From: Mermis nigrescens
Taxonomy: Eukaryota > Nematoda > Enoplea > Mermithida > Mermithidae
Direction: 5' to 3'
NCBI GenBank assembly: GCA_036768485.1
Contig: JAVLUZ010000145.1
Location: forward strand, 21,578,706 to 21,642,705
DNA length: 64,000 bases
The stretch's first letter is position 1. Every line of letters begins with the position of its first letter. This document shows positions 51,033-61,952 of this stretch, one piece after another. The translations under genes and the position numbers were made by a program. The notes beneath the pieces were generated by a model, which had not been told where the DNA came from, made no database searches, and saw only the letters and a program-made list of their open reading frames with translations.

Positions 51033-51699
51033 CAGGCCCGTATCCAGGGGCGGGGGGGCCGCCCCCCGAAATGGGTAAAAAAATTTTGTTTTTCCTCAGG
51101 GTCCCTCAAAGGGAAAAATCAAAAATTGGCGAAGTGCGTCTAAAACACCGCCAAAACAGGTTTTTAGCGTACTTTTGGGCAAGTGCTCCGGATTTATTGT
51201 TTATGTATAGTTTTGTCTTCTAAACCGCTAAGAATCGTTCGAATTTGAGTTAGACATAGAGAGCATGTCAATTTTTTTCCAGCGCTGTGCGCCGGATTCA
51301 TTGTTCAGCTATAGTTTTTGCCTTCTAGCTCACTCAAAACAGCTCAAATTTGAGGTTTGACATGGGAAACATGAATTTATTCCGGCGCTCCGCGCCGTAT
51401 TTGTGTTTATATACGTTTTTTGTCTTCTAGCCCGCTCAAAACCGCTCAAATTTGAACTTGACATACAGAACCTGTCAATTTTTCGGCTTTTGGCGCCGAA
51501 TTATTAATTATCTGCGTTTTTTTCTCTGTAAAGCACAATGTTTAATTGCAAAGGCAACAGATAAGAAATAATTCGTCGATTAAGTGATGAGAACGTTCAA
51601 AACTGCCTTTATTCTCGCCTATCTCCTAATGGTTTTCGAGATATCTGGCCTCAAAAATTTTCGGCCCCCGTTCGAAATAAAATCCTGGATACGCGCATG
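51033..51699. mobile_element. hAT MITE (667 bp, perfect TSD) with three internal repeats
   Basis: Ends CAGGCCCGTATCCAGG and (inverse) CATGCGCGTATCCAGG. Perfect duplication ATTATACC at 51025-51032 and 51700-51707. The interior has three ~105-bp tandem units, each with TTTTGTCTTCTAG...CTCAAATTTGA...GACAT and a GC hairpin such as CGGCGCTCCGCGCCG. Confidence 0.92.
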
Positions 51700-51739
51700 A
51701 TTATACCTCTCAGATCAGATGTACACTCAAACGAGGTTA

Positions 51740-52630
51740 CATTTTGAAAGTTATTGAAATATCGTAAATCACGATCATTTTATGATTTTAAGAGAAACAA
51801 ACAACATTGCATGTTAAGTAATGAAGAGAAAATAAATACTAAATTAGCAATTGAAAGCACATTAGATAAAAATTGGAAATGTTAAGTGAGACATATAAAA
51901 TAAGAAGATAAATAAATAAAAATAAAATAAGCGATTAAGCAATAAAATTTGTAATAAATCAAATTATAAGGAGCATTAAGAAATCGAAACAAGGCTCGAA
52001 AAAGATGATGAATTCAATCTCTACTGCACAGCAAGATCGAAGTGAAATATAGCCTGTTATGGAAATCGAGGCACTAATTTCATCAAAATGACGCGAATAA
52101 AGAGTGAAAAATTGAAAAAAATAATTGTGCTTTGATCAGGTGGGATAAATATGCGACGCAATGTATGCCATTAGCATAACTTGGAGAGTAAAAATAGCCA
52201 AAAGCAGCCGGCTCTTTTCAGGGGCGGATTTAGGGGGAAAGCGGGTGGGGGCTGCCGTTCACCCCACATTGGCCCGCAACTGCGCAAAATTAAGGATTTT
52301 TGAGCGATTTTCGGGTAAAACGGCTAGTTTCAATGCCAAGTCAGGGTTCCGCGCCCAAAAATTTTCGGCTTATTAGCTCGAATAGTGCGCTAAATCTGTT
52401 CTAGCAGTCTTTCTGATACACTTTGAAAATCTTAAATTTTTTCCTTTCGGGGGACCCTTGTGAAAATATACTTCCGAAATTGGGGTACTAACCCCCATCC
52501 CTACCACAGCACGCCACTGATTTTCATGGGGAACATTTTCTGACGTTTTTACTTGCGGACGTTTTGTCGTAGGGATGTTTTCTGGGGTGTTTGGCTAAGG
52601 ATGCTTCGTTGGGGATGTTCTGTTTGGGAC
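51740..52630. repeat. Long dispersed repeat, copy 2
   Basis: Parallels 6980-7930: AAATAAGCGATTAAGCAATAA near 51925, then ATGCGACGCAATG...TTAGCATAACTTGGAGAG near 52150. A family-E MITE follows, then the GGACGTTTTGTCGTAGGGAT repeat at 52530-52630. Both copies share the AT-rich part, the GC-rich box and the minisatellite in this order. Confidence 0.55.
52219..52370 (+). mobile_element. MITE family E, copy 2 (partial)
   Basis: CAGGGGCGGATTTAGGGGGA start, GCGCAAAATTAAGGATTTTT and CAAGTCAGGGTTCCGC inside. The right end is unclear. Confidence 0.75.
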
Positions 52631-52648
52631 ATTTTGTCATCACACCAC

Positions 52649-52837
52649 CATAAATGGGCAGCACCAAAATTCTTGGAGGAGGGGGGTGCATGATTTTTAA
52701 AAGGTCAAACAAATGGTCTTTAAAATTGTGGTATGGCGGAAAAACATACCATTTTTCAACGTTTCTCATTAGCATCGAAAAATTGCGAAAAAACAAGAAT
52801 TTTTTTTATTGAATTACCCCTCCCTCGCCCACATGTG
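52649..52837 (+). mobile_element. MITE family A, copy 7
   Basis: CATAAATGGGCAGCACCAAA start. Flanks CACACCAC and GACACCAC, one mismatch. Shortened to 189 bp by internal loss. Confidence 0.88.
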
Positions 52838-52877
52838 GACACCACCCTGTCAATCCTAAACTTGATTAGATTACTTC

Positions 52878-53221
52878 CAGACATGCACAGCATGAGAATC
52901 CTACTCTATGAAAGTTTAGAGTACCCTTTCTGGACTCAAACACGGTGGACACGCGTTGGCTATTCGCATCGCACCTGTTTGCGTCGGGACTGCTTTTGAC
53001 GGAAATTATTAGAAAATTTCGATTAAATTCAACAAACTGCAGCCTAAAAAGATGTGTGGAGCTATGTGTCAAAAATTTGACACTTTTGAGCAAATAGATA
53101 GCAAAAAGTCTCAAGACAACGCCGTTTCTACGGATTATTAGGGAGATTGTGAATTTTGGGGTAGTTGAAAAAAATTTTTGGAATGCATCAATCCTCACCC
53201 CCTCCTCTAAAGAACACAAAT
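52878..53221. mobile_element. MITE family B, copy 3
   Basis: CAGACATGCACAGCATGAGA start. Flanks ATTACTTC and ATTCCTTC, one mismatch. 344 bp; same order of blocks as 12250-12585. Confidence 0.8.
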
Positions 53222-53229
53222 ATTCCTTC

Positions 53230-54097
53230 TTGAATTTGTGAGTTGAATTTTTGTAACTGTCGAATGATGAGCTTTGTAGGTGCTATGGTTAGTCGTCAGA
53301 GTTCATTCCTAGAATCTGTGCTAACCGGGGCAGCAAACGCTGCATCCAGTTTTTGTGCCTATACCAGCCATGTTTTTGGGCGTTTTGGTGCTCGCGACTG
53401 ATTATGCTGCTCATAGATTGGTAGATAGCTTTCGCTGGAGGAAGAGGCTCTAAATGATTCTTAAAACATGCACTGGACCAATGATTACATAAACGGCATT
53501 TGGCGTTTGTTTATTTAGTGCATCATCCGCATCTGTTTGTATTAACCATATATAGGTAGGTAAATAGGCAGGCTTGAAATTCTGGGGGCAATCAGGCTGA
53601 CCTGTGCTATCAGGGCATTAGACAAAAATTTGAAATGACTTATGGAAAGACTAATGTGACTATATATGTTTGTTAGTTCAAAGGCTGTTCACCTTGGGGC
53701 AGCAATTTTTTGAAACCTGCTGTATAAAACGATTAGCAATGAATCTTTCTTCACATTAATTGTGCATAGACTCATCAGATATGATGTAAGACAGATTTTG
53801 ATCATTATGATCAATTCAACTTGAATGCATTTACTGATGCCAGATTCTCAGACAGCTGTTTGAAAAGAAAATCATATGCATTACCAACACCATAGATGTT
53901 ACACAGATAAAAACTTAAACCAGCTTGCTCATCTAAGTCATCCCTTGGTAATGGAACGAATATTCATGTTTTGCATCATTGCTATTGGGGGTTTTGACAA
54001 AATAATAGTGTGTGGGCTAAAATTCAATTAAAATGATCAAATCATTTATTTTCTTACGTTTTATGGAAAATTTGACCTTTCTATGGTCATTGACAGT
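53230..54097. other. No gene seen
   Basis: Mixed sequence. The block GGTTAGTGACAG...TTTTTGAAACC near 54525-54580 resembles 53690-53720 and 54070-54095 (TTTGACCTTTCTATGGTCAT), suggesting small local duplications. No supported exon. Confidence 0.45.
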
Positions 54098-54330
54098 CAC
54101 ACATGGGCATGGGTGAATTTGTGGGGGGTATGCAACCCCTAGAAGTTGGAATACCCCTTTCAAATTTTTTTGCTTTCCTAGCAATTATTTGATGCCATTG
54201 GATAGTGCTTAATGAGAAATGTCAAAAAGTGGTGTGTTTTTTGCTAAACAACCGCTTTTAAGACCATTTTTTGACCTTTGGAAATATTGTTTTCACCCCA
54301 CCCACCCTTTAGAATTTTGGTGCTACACGG
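54098..54330 (-). mobile_element. MITE family A, copy 8 (right end lost)
   Basis: CACACATGGGCATGGGTG to GGTGCTACACGG. The final GGGC...ATG tip is missing and no duplication is visible. Confidence 0.78.
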
Positions 54331-54907
54331 ATTTAAAAGGGAGGGGTGGCCGCCCTCTGTAGTCAAAAACATATTTGCTTGCAATAGAGCATGATACGTA
54401 CTTGCAAAAGAACTTGCTCGATGGGACAAAAGAATACAAATATATTTGGGATTGTGGATTATTAAGGCTGTAAAAGGAGGGGTCTGGGAAAAAGCTACGA
54501 ATCATGTATTTTCTTATGTTTTTGGAAAATTTGACCTTTCTTTGGTTAGTGACAGCTCGAGCAGGAATTTTTTGAAACCCCCTATTGTCAATAAATATTT
54601 AGTTGCAATAGAGCATGATATGTATTTGCGAAGAAAAGTGCTCCGGTGGAACAGAAAAAGACGAATATACATGGGCTTGTGGATTATTAAGGATGTAAAA
54701 GGAGAGGAATTAAGAAAAAGCTAAAGTTGCAAAAATCTGTTAAAAATCTGCAGATTTAAATAAAGGATTGAACTAAAAACACTATTCATAAAAACAGCAA
54801 GTTAGCTATGCAGTAGTCATGGGAAATAAGATGGAGTAAACTAGGAGTGACATTACAAGCCAATCGAATGACAGCAAAGATCAATGCGAGTTAGCTAAAG
54901 TGAAACA
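54331..54907. repeat. Locally duplicated block (~240 bp)
   Basis: Two related passages, 54360-54500 and 54590-54725, share TTGCAATAGAGCATGATA, a GGGAxAAAAGA...ATATA block, and TTGTGGATTATTAAGG followed by GTAAAAGGAG. They are about 230 bp apart, a tandem duplication. The inverse motif AATAATCCGCAATCCTAAGT near 55710 extends it. Confidence 0.6.
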
Positions 54908-55082
54908 CAGGCACGTAGCTGTGGGGGAATGAGAGGTCCGTATCCTCCCGCTCAAAATTCAGAAAAAATCGCAAAAATAGTACTTTTTACACGTTCTTCT
55001 GTGCAATTTTTGGCCGTTTTGGACCCGGAAACCCCCAATTGGTGTTGTTTCCCCCGAAATAGGGCAGCCAGCTATGTGTCTG
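54908..55082 (+). mobile_element. MITE family D, copy (175 bp)
   Basis: CAGGCACGTAGCTGTGGGGG start, CAGCTATGTGTCTG end. Flanks GTGAAACA and TTAAAACA match at six of eight. It carries TTTTTACACGTTCTTCTGTG and ACCCCCAATTGGTGTTGTTT inside. Confidence 0.83.
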
Positions 55083-55255
55083 TTAAAACAGACTGCAAGT
55101 AGGAACACTTGCATGCCCACAATGATTGTGGGCACTAATCAATTGATGTCAGGTTTGCATGCTATAATGCTCCTGAGAACAAAATAAAGCACCTTCAAAT
55201 ACAATTGCAGTTAGTTCTCTATTTTCCGCAATACGAAGCAACGCAGCTTTGCAAC

Positions 55256-55485
55256 CACACATGGGCATGGGGTATGCATCCCTATTAGGCCAAATATTTT
55301 CCCTCTAGAAACCAGAACATTCCTCACCCACAATTCAATTTTTGAAATTTTTGTCTTTTCGGAATTTTTTATGCGAATGGATGAAAAAATTTTTAAAAAA
55401 TAATGTTTTTCGCCATACCACTATTCTTAAGACCATTCTTGACCTTTAAGGAACCATGCGCTCCCCTCCGTGCTGCGCACCTATG
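55256..55485 (-). mobile_element. MITE family A, copy 9
   Basis: CACACATGGGCATGGGGTAT to GCACCTATG, 230 bp. Flanks TTTGCAAC and GTTGTCAC match at five of eight. Confidence 0.8.
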
Positions 55486-55984
55486 GTTGTCACTAGCAAG
55501 CAATAAACAAAAGTAAACATTTAGATTATGCTTATAAACTCTTATGTGAAACGTTGAAACTTACTAAAGGACGGTTACACTTTTTTAGAAGCCGCAGAAT
55601 AAACTTCGGTCTTTTGCGTTGCTTAGAGAAAGTCTGATTTTTAACAGATTTTGCTACTTTGGGCATATACAAAGGTAGCTTTTACCTAGTCCTGTCCTTT
55701 TACATCCTGAATAATCCGCAATCCTAAGTATATTCGTCTTTTTGTTCCATCAAAGCGTTTTTTATTTGCTGGTACCCTGCTTTTAATGAACATGATTTGG
55801 GTAAATAAGTCAGTAAACACATATGGTAACAATCTGCAATAATGACAGCGGTCCAAGAAAGCGGAAAACGATATTCTTTAAATCTGCACTATCTTTTCTA
55901 AACAAGACAACCTAATCTTATTTCAACAGATCAGAGTTTTTTGGCAGAAAATGTACGCAAATATTGAGTTTAAAAAATATATAC

Positions 55985-56500
55985 GCTCAGATTCGTAATC
56001 CTGAAGTTACGTGAAACATTTTGAAAAAAGATTGAGCTTCTGCAACACTCTAAAACTAAATTTGATTTTCAGTGTAAACTTCACATAAGTAATGGGTGTA
56101 AAGAAAACATACAGTCAGATTCGTAATTCGGACCTTATGGAACATATTTTGAAAAAAATTGACATTTAGAAAGCTCTGGAATTAAAATAAAGTCGTAGTG
56201 TAAACTACACATTAACAATAAATGAATAGTGCAACCTTTACATAATTGCTGCTTGTGAATAAAACTAACAGTCAGATTCGTAATTCCGACATTATTGAGA
56301 ACATTGTAAAAAAAATTAAGCTTCTGCAAGGCTCTAGAGTTAAAGTTTATTTGCAGTGTAAGCTTTATACAATCACAGAATGTAAATCAGTCGGAATCTC
56401 AATTCTTATATTATAATCAACATTTATCAAAAAATATAGTCTTAACAGTGACCTGAAGACTAATATTACATGTAAACAACATTACAATACTATTGAGTGT
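55985..56500. repeat. Degenerate ~130-bp tandem repeat, about four units
   Basis: CAGATTCGTAAT recurs at 55988, 56116, about 56272, and as CAGTCGGAATCTCAATTC near 56385. Each is followed by ACAT...TTTGAAAAAA, GCTTCTGCAA..CTCTAGAA-like and AGTGTAAACT blocks. Similar GTGTAAA phrases occur in 63000-63900. Confidence 0.65.
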
Positions 56501-57091
56501 AAACAAACGCACTCAACTAACATATGACGATTGACCCATGTTGTATTGTTAGATTGGCAGACAAATCAAGATAGAAACACGTTCAAAACTCCGATTTTTG
56601 ACTGTACACCTCACAAAACAGCTCAATATTGATGCAAATAAACATCGAATTGAATTTTTGTCGGTAGTTTTGGCAATTGAGCCCTACAGGATCCCCAAAA
56701 ATTCGGCTGCTGCCCAATTATCTTCCAAGTATCCGCGTTGTTTTAAGTGTTCATCCTCATGTGGGCATCAGCATGAAAACAATCTTTCAATTTCCTCGTG
56801 CATTTTCCTCATATTGTTTTTTGGCTATCTATGTACAAGTACATTATATTTTTGCGTTTTAAGGCCATGGCGACTGCATATATGCATTTTTGCCATTGTT
56901 TTAATGTACGCGCTTTACAACATATGTGTAAATCTGTATATTACGTTACTTTACATTGCTATCAAATTGATCTAGCTTATTCTCTTTTGTCTACATCGTT
57001 TTCAAATTAAGCTAATCTTACCCATCATGATGAGTAATGTTTCATCGCTGTAGTATTGCTTGAACACGTCTTTTATAAACAGTGCATACCT
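56501..57091. other. No gene supported
   Basis: A 125-codon + frame (56598-56975) with hydrophobic residues exists, but other frames are open over the same bases and I see no splice or family support. Confidence 0.4.
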
Positions 57092-58466
57092 TAGGGATGT
57101 TCCGATTAAGCGGAGTCGGGATTGGCTAGAATTAGCCATTCTTTTATGGAACCGAATCAAAACCGGAATCAGCGATTATGAGATTACAAGAATCTGGATT
57201 GGAAGCAGAATCGCTATTTCCGGCTTTTAGAAGAATTGGAATCGATTAAAAATAGTCAAATTTCCGATTCTATTGTTTTAGGAATTTGTATGAAACTCAA
57301 AAGCATTTTGAAAAGTGAATTCTACTTGTATCAGTCAAAAAAGAATTTTTGTTTTTGTCGGGCAGGCCGCAAATGTCGATAATCATACTTGCTAATGGAT
57401 TCATTTGTATGTTACAAACAACAGCAAAGAAAGGATAGCAGACATAAATGGGTTAGTGAAACATCCAGATTCACATAGGAGCAGGCTTAAGGGGCGGCAC
57501 ATTCCAACCACACCTGGGTTTCGGCGGGGGGGGGGGGTTTTGGGGTGTGCACCCCCCCCCAGAAACCAAAATACCCGCCCCCCAGAATTCACTTTTTGAA
57601 AATTTTTTTGTTTCTTTGCAAATTTTTGATGCCAATGGATAGTGCTCGATGAGAAACATAGAAAAATGGTATTTTTTGTCATAAGACTATTTTTACTGCC
57701 ATTTTTTTACCTTCGAAAAATCTTGCAACCCCCAGAATTTTCTCGTTGCCCACGTATGATTCCGATTGACTTGATATAGTAAATGAGATACAAAATGCAT
57801 GTCGTGTCGTTAAATGATCTTTGACTATCATTAAATGCGATCTCTTAAATATTTCCGATTCTTTGCGCCATACATATGTAACTTATAACAAACATTTATT
57901 GGCCTTCTTGGCGCCCATAAGCCATATTTCTGCGTCAGACTGGCATTCGTGTACGCGACGGAAGTCTTGTGGCTTTTATGACAATTTTTAGAGGAAAACG
58001 GTGATTTTAGCAATTTTTTAAATTGAAAATTTGTCCGAAAATTCTTTTATGCCGAATGAATTGCATGTGAATGTGCATGAGTACGACAACTGAAGACGCA
58101 ATTTTCTTCGGCCATCTTTCAGTCTACATTTAACAGTTTCACAGGTGTAAAATTTTGCCATATTTTCACTTATGAGTGTTTTTTTTTCATGTTTTATTTC
58201 CAAATTTTCACTTAATGTTAGTTGCGGTAAAAGAGTGTAGGCAGGTAGGTAGGTACTTCTGTACTTAATGTGGTACTCAAACACTTAAACTGTCAGTACA
58301 GCGATTAGCACAGAAATCGGAGTCGACCAATTCCTATTATTTTAGAACCAAAGTCGAATCGAATTCAGCAATTGTGAGTTATGTAAAATTGTGATTGGAA
58401 TCGGCTTTTCTGAAACTGATAGAATCGAATTAGGTCATTTTTAAAAAGGTGGGATCGGCACATCCC
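57092..58466. mobile_element. hAT-type element (~1375 bp)
   Basis: TAGGGATGTTCCGATTAAGC at the left and GATCGGCACATCCC at the right form an inverted repeat (AGGGATGTxCCGAT). GCATACCT and TCACACCT beside the ends match at six of eight. GGAATCG/CGATTCC motifs are repeated within 200 bp of both ends, as subterminal sites would be. A family-A MITE is nested in it. No ORF. Confidence 0.7.
57509..57758 (-). mobile_element. MITE family A, copy 10
   Basis: CACACCTGGGTTTCGG to GCCCACGTATG, 250 bp, with C and G runs of nine to ten. Flanks ATTCCAAC and ATTCCGAT match at six of eight. Confidence 0.88.
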
Positions 58467-58958
58467 TCACACCTACATTATTTTTACTGTAAATTAGTTT
58501 TATTGTAATTCTTTCGTTGATCACTTTACAAAGTTATTTGACTCTTTGATTTTTGTCTTTTAAAAATGCCTAATCTCCATTTAAGTGAAGAATCTTCACA
58601 GAGACCTCAGCGAGCGAGGATGAACTTATTTTCCAAAAAAGCTGCTTTTAAATGACTTGTTTTTAAGCTGACGTAAATACGTCGCTCTAATTATGAAGAG
58701 CTTTTGTTGGTCTCTCCTTTATATTTTATGAGTAAATTTTGGGATCATTCAGAGTTCTCCGATGATTCGTGCCTGGTTTTCTTTCGAGTTCTTGTTTATA
58801 TTGAATAGGTCTTTCGATTTTAGGAATTCATTGGGTTTCTGCTGCAGCTGATTTTGAAATAATTACAATTTTTTATTTATGTCGTATTTCTTACTATCGT
58901 CTATTAAAAATAGCCTTTTCCCACCATCCCCTGGAAATCGTAAATAAGCTGAAAAATG
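58467..58958. other. No feature seen
   Basis: AT-rich sequence. No supported exon or repeat. Confidence 0.5.
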
Positions 58959-58966
58959 GTTATAAG

Positions 58967-59166
58967 ATATTTCTCGGGGGAGGGGGGTTGGTGCAAGATT
59001 TTTCGAGAGTCAAAAAATGGCCTTGTGATATGGTGCAAAAACACCATTCTTTGACGTTTTTCATTGAGCACTATCCACTGGCATCAAAAAATTGCAAAAA
59101 ATGAAAGAATTTTCAAAAATTGAATTCCGGGGGTTGCGTAATACCCAACCCCCACGCCCGGGCGTG
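58967..59166 (+). mobile_element. MITE family A, copy 11 (left tip lost)
   Basis: Left ~20 bases missing. Flanks GTTATAAG and GTTATAAC agree at seven of eight, so the loss probably happened at or after insertion. Right end CACGCCCGGGCGTG. Confidence 0.82.
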
Positions 59167-59174
59167 GTTATAAC

Positions 59175-60216
59175 TTTTACTATGCGCATTATTTGTTCAA
59201 ATCGAAATACAATTCGACAGCCCATTTCTATAGGCGCAATATCATTACTTTAATTGTATTTTGCCTCTTGTAGCTTGAGAAAATATCTCTGCACTTAGTT
59301 TGAACAAGCTTTTTAGAAATGGAACAGATTGTATTAGATTCAGTTTTAAAAGTATCTATCGCACTCTTAAATTATTCCCAACGTATATTAATAACCCTAT
59401 AATTCGTTTCGCGTAATTTTATGGCTTCATTATGAATTTAATAGGCATGAAATAAAAGCGGCTTATAATCTTAATGCAGAAGTGCGGCTTTTACAATGGC
59501 CTATGTCTCCGTATAATTTGACATACTGAGTACCACAACCGTGTCGCTGGTTTAAACACTTTCAAGAACCCTAAAGTTAAGTGAAAATCTGATATAGCCT
59601 ACTTTTTGGGTAATTATGGCTATCAGGAACTGAAAACCAATAGCTTATCTGGCTATATAGCTTTAGATTCACTTTTCGATCATGCACTCAGCTTTGTAAG
59701 CCGCGACTGCTCAGTTGTACTCTAATCTACTTAGTTCCTGAGCAGTTTACATTTTTTTATTGTAATCAGATTTTAATCTTGATAGAGATTAAAATGCTTA
59801 GTAGTTTATCCGTTGTTTACACTTATTGTCTGTAGTGTATTACACGAAACCTTGTGCATGGGAATCAATTTTTAGCGATCAAAACGAGCAGCCACAAAAG
59901 GTGGGTTTTAATCAGCCTACTGCAATATAATTTTGCATATTATAGCTTCATTTGCTCGTAAATGGCTATGCGCTGCGTACTAATCCTTGCTTTGTTTTAA
60001 ACCGCCGTTGTGATGGGTTTACGTTGACTCAAGAATTTTGATCTACGCACAAGGTTTCCTGAAAGATATTATGCTTTGTCTATCACGAATGCTAATGATT
60101 GAAATAATTGTAAAAATCGACAATACGTAAAATTGGTTAAATTGCTTATATTTTGCCTATCAATGTTTTTTAAATTTGTTGTACGTAAACCCTTTTTTAG
60201 CGTCATTTAGTTGGTC
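59175..60216. other. No gene seen
   Basis: AT-rich. A half-copy of the array's palindromic MITE (GGTTTAAACACTTTCAAGAA...AAAGTTAAGTGAAA) lies at 59548-59585. No exon supported. Confidence 0.5.
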
Positions 60217-60316
60217 NNNNNNNNNNNNNNNNNNNNNNNNNNNNNNNNNNNNNNNNNNNNNNNNNNNNNNNNNNNNNNNNNNNNNNNNNNNNNNNNNNNN
60301 NNNNNNNNNNNNNNNN
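60217..60316. other. Assembly gap (100 N)
   Basis: Exactly 100 N next to a family-A MITE with long G/C runs, which may have caused the assembly break. Confidence 0.98.
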
Positions 60317-60320
60317 ACAC

Positions 60321-60582
60321 CACACCTGGGCGTGGGGGGGGTTTGGGGGTATGCACCCCCCAGAAACCAAAATACCCCCAAATCAAAATACCTCCCCCAG
60401 AATTCAATTTTTGAAATTTTTTTTCGTTTTTTCGCAATTTTTTGATGCCAATGGATAGTGCTTGATGAGAAACGTCGAAAAATGGTGTTTTTATCGCCAT
60501 ACCACCATTTTTAAGGCCATTTTCGACCTTCAAAAAAAATCTTGCACCCCACCCCCCAGAATTTTCTTGCTGCCCACGTATG
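60321..60582 (-). mobile_element. MITE family A, copy 12
   Basis: CACACCTGGGCGTGGGGGGG to GCCCACGTATG, 262 bp. Right flank CTCTACAC; the only visible left flank bases after the gap are ACAC, which agree with it. Confidence 0.88.
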
Positions 60583-61689
60583 CTCTACACCCGTTTCCCG
60601 CCGCGTTGGTTCAGCGCGAAATTCCATTTGTTTTCGTGCTATTTTTACATGCATTCCGATGACTGTTTGCCCCAGATGCTCAATTTTGTGCTTAATTTCC
60701 ATTTGCACGTGCGCGACCACTCAGCGTAACGCTTTAGTGTATCGCCCGGGACCACCTTCCTTCTTAAAATTATCATATCTTCATTTCCTTTCCCGCACAT
60801 ATTTTCAATGAAAATCCGGGATAGGAAAATGGGCACTCGGGCTTAATGCGACTTGAGTACGAATTGTGTATGTGTGCAATCATATCATACGTGTGTTAAA
60901 ACTCCATGTGTGTGTCTCATATTCGCGTCTATTTTGTTTGTACATTCTTTACCGTAAGCTTTGCCCATAGGCCTATTGTTATTCTCGTAGATCCATTCCG
61001 CGTTTCTTTGTCCGCATTTGATATGCACTGCTTTTTCGTATCGTTTAAAACTGGGTGTGAGCGCAGTTTTGACGATTTGGACGCACTTTAAGATTTTTTC
61101 ATTTTACATTGAGCTTCCCACTTTTTTCGCCAGCTTGTACACTGTGCCTGTTTTCTTTTCCATGCGACGCATTTTTCCGCACGTAGTCTTCCTGTGTTTT
61201 CCCCTGCGTGGCTGCATAGGGAAATCTTGTATTTCGTCGCATAGTGGGCAGGCTTTTTTCGCCCTTACACATTTGTTGTTTTATTTGTGTGCCTTCACGG
61301 CATTAGTTGTACAGTGTTGTTTTTAACCGATTAGCGTAACACACAGTCGGCAGCATGCATCTTCATGTCTGTCGCGTTTTTCATTGCTTCATAATTTTCT
61401 GTCCAAAAATATTGTAAAAATTAATTATTTAATTAACGATGTTGGGCTCGAGTTGAATTTCCGTGCTGTTGAATTCTGTTCTTGTGCTACACTATACTTA
61501 GGAACCTTCAATATTTTTAAGCACAGAAATTCGGTCCCCGAGCAAATTAAATAATAATCTTTTTGAGCCCTCAGTTAGTTTTCCGGGAATTTACATTATT
61601 TAGGTACTTAATCTCAAAAGGGTTAAGTAAGTAAGTTTCACTAGGTCGTGCTTAGAGGGTCGGAAGTTATCTTGATAGGCCGGGCCTTA
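60583..61689. other. No gene identified; more GC-rich than surroundings
   Basis: Richer in CG dinucleotides than the rest and open for 60-100 codons in several frames of both strands. I recognise no protein. It could be the 5' region of a gene or an old element. Confidence 0.4.
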
Positions 61690-61697
61690 CCCCCGAG

Positions 61698-61944
61698 CAT
61701 AGGTGGGCAGCACCAAAATTCTGGGGGGGTGAAAAAATTTTTAAAGGTCAAAAATGGCCTTAAAAATGGTGGTATGGCGAAAAAACACCATTTTTCGGCG
61801 TTTCTCATCAAGCTCTATCCAATGGCATCAAAAAATTGCTAAAAAAGCAAAAACAAATTTTTCTGGGGGGGGGTATTTTTGATTTCTGGGGGGTATGTTT
61901 AACTTCTAGAGTGCATACCCCCAAACCCCCACGCCCATGTAGTG
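61698..61944 (+). mobile_element. MITE family A, copy 13 (perfect TSD)
   Basis: CATAGGTGGGCAGCACCAAA start, CCCATGTAGTG end, 247 bp. Perfect duplication CCCCCGAG at 61690-61697 and 61945-61952. Very close to copy 6, so both are recent. Confidence 0.95.
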
Positions 61945-61952
61945 CCCCCGAG

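Noticed and set aside
56598..56975. 125-codon hydrophobic + frame
   Set aside because: A second frame is open over the same stretch, low-complexity hydrophobic composition, no splice sites or relatives that I can recognise.
60906..61326. Open frames of 61 and 102 codons in a CG-richer stretch
   Set aside because: Frames on both strands are open, and I could not identify any protein motif or splice structure.
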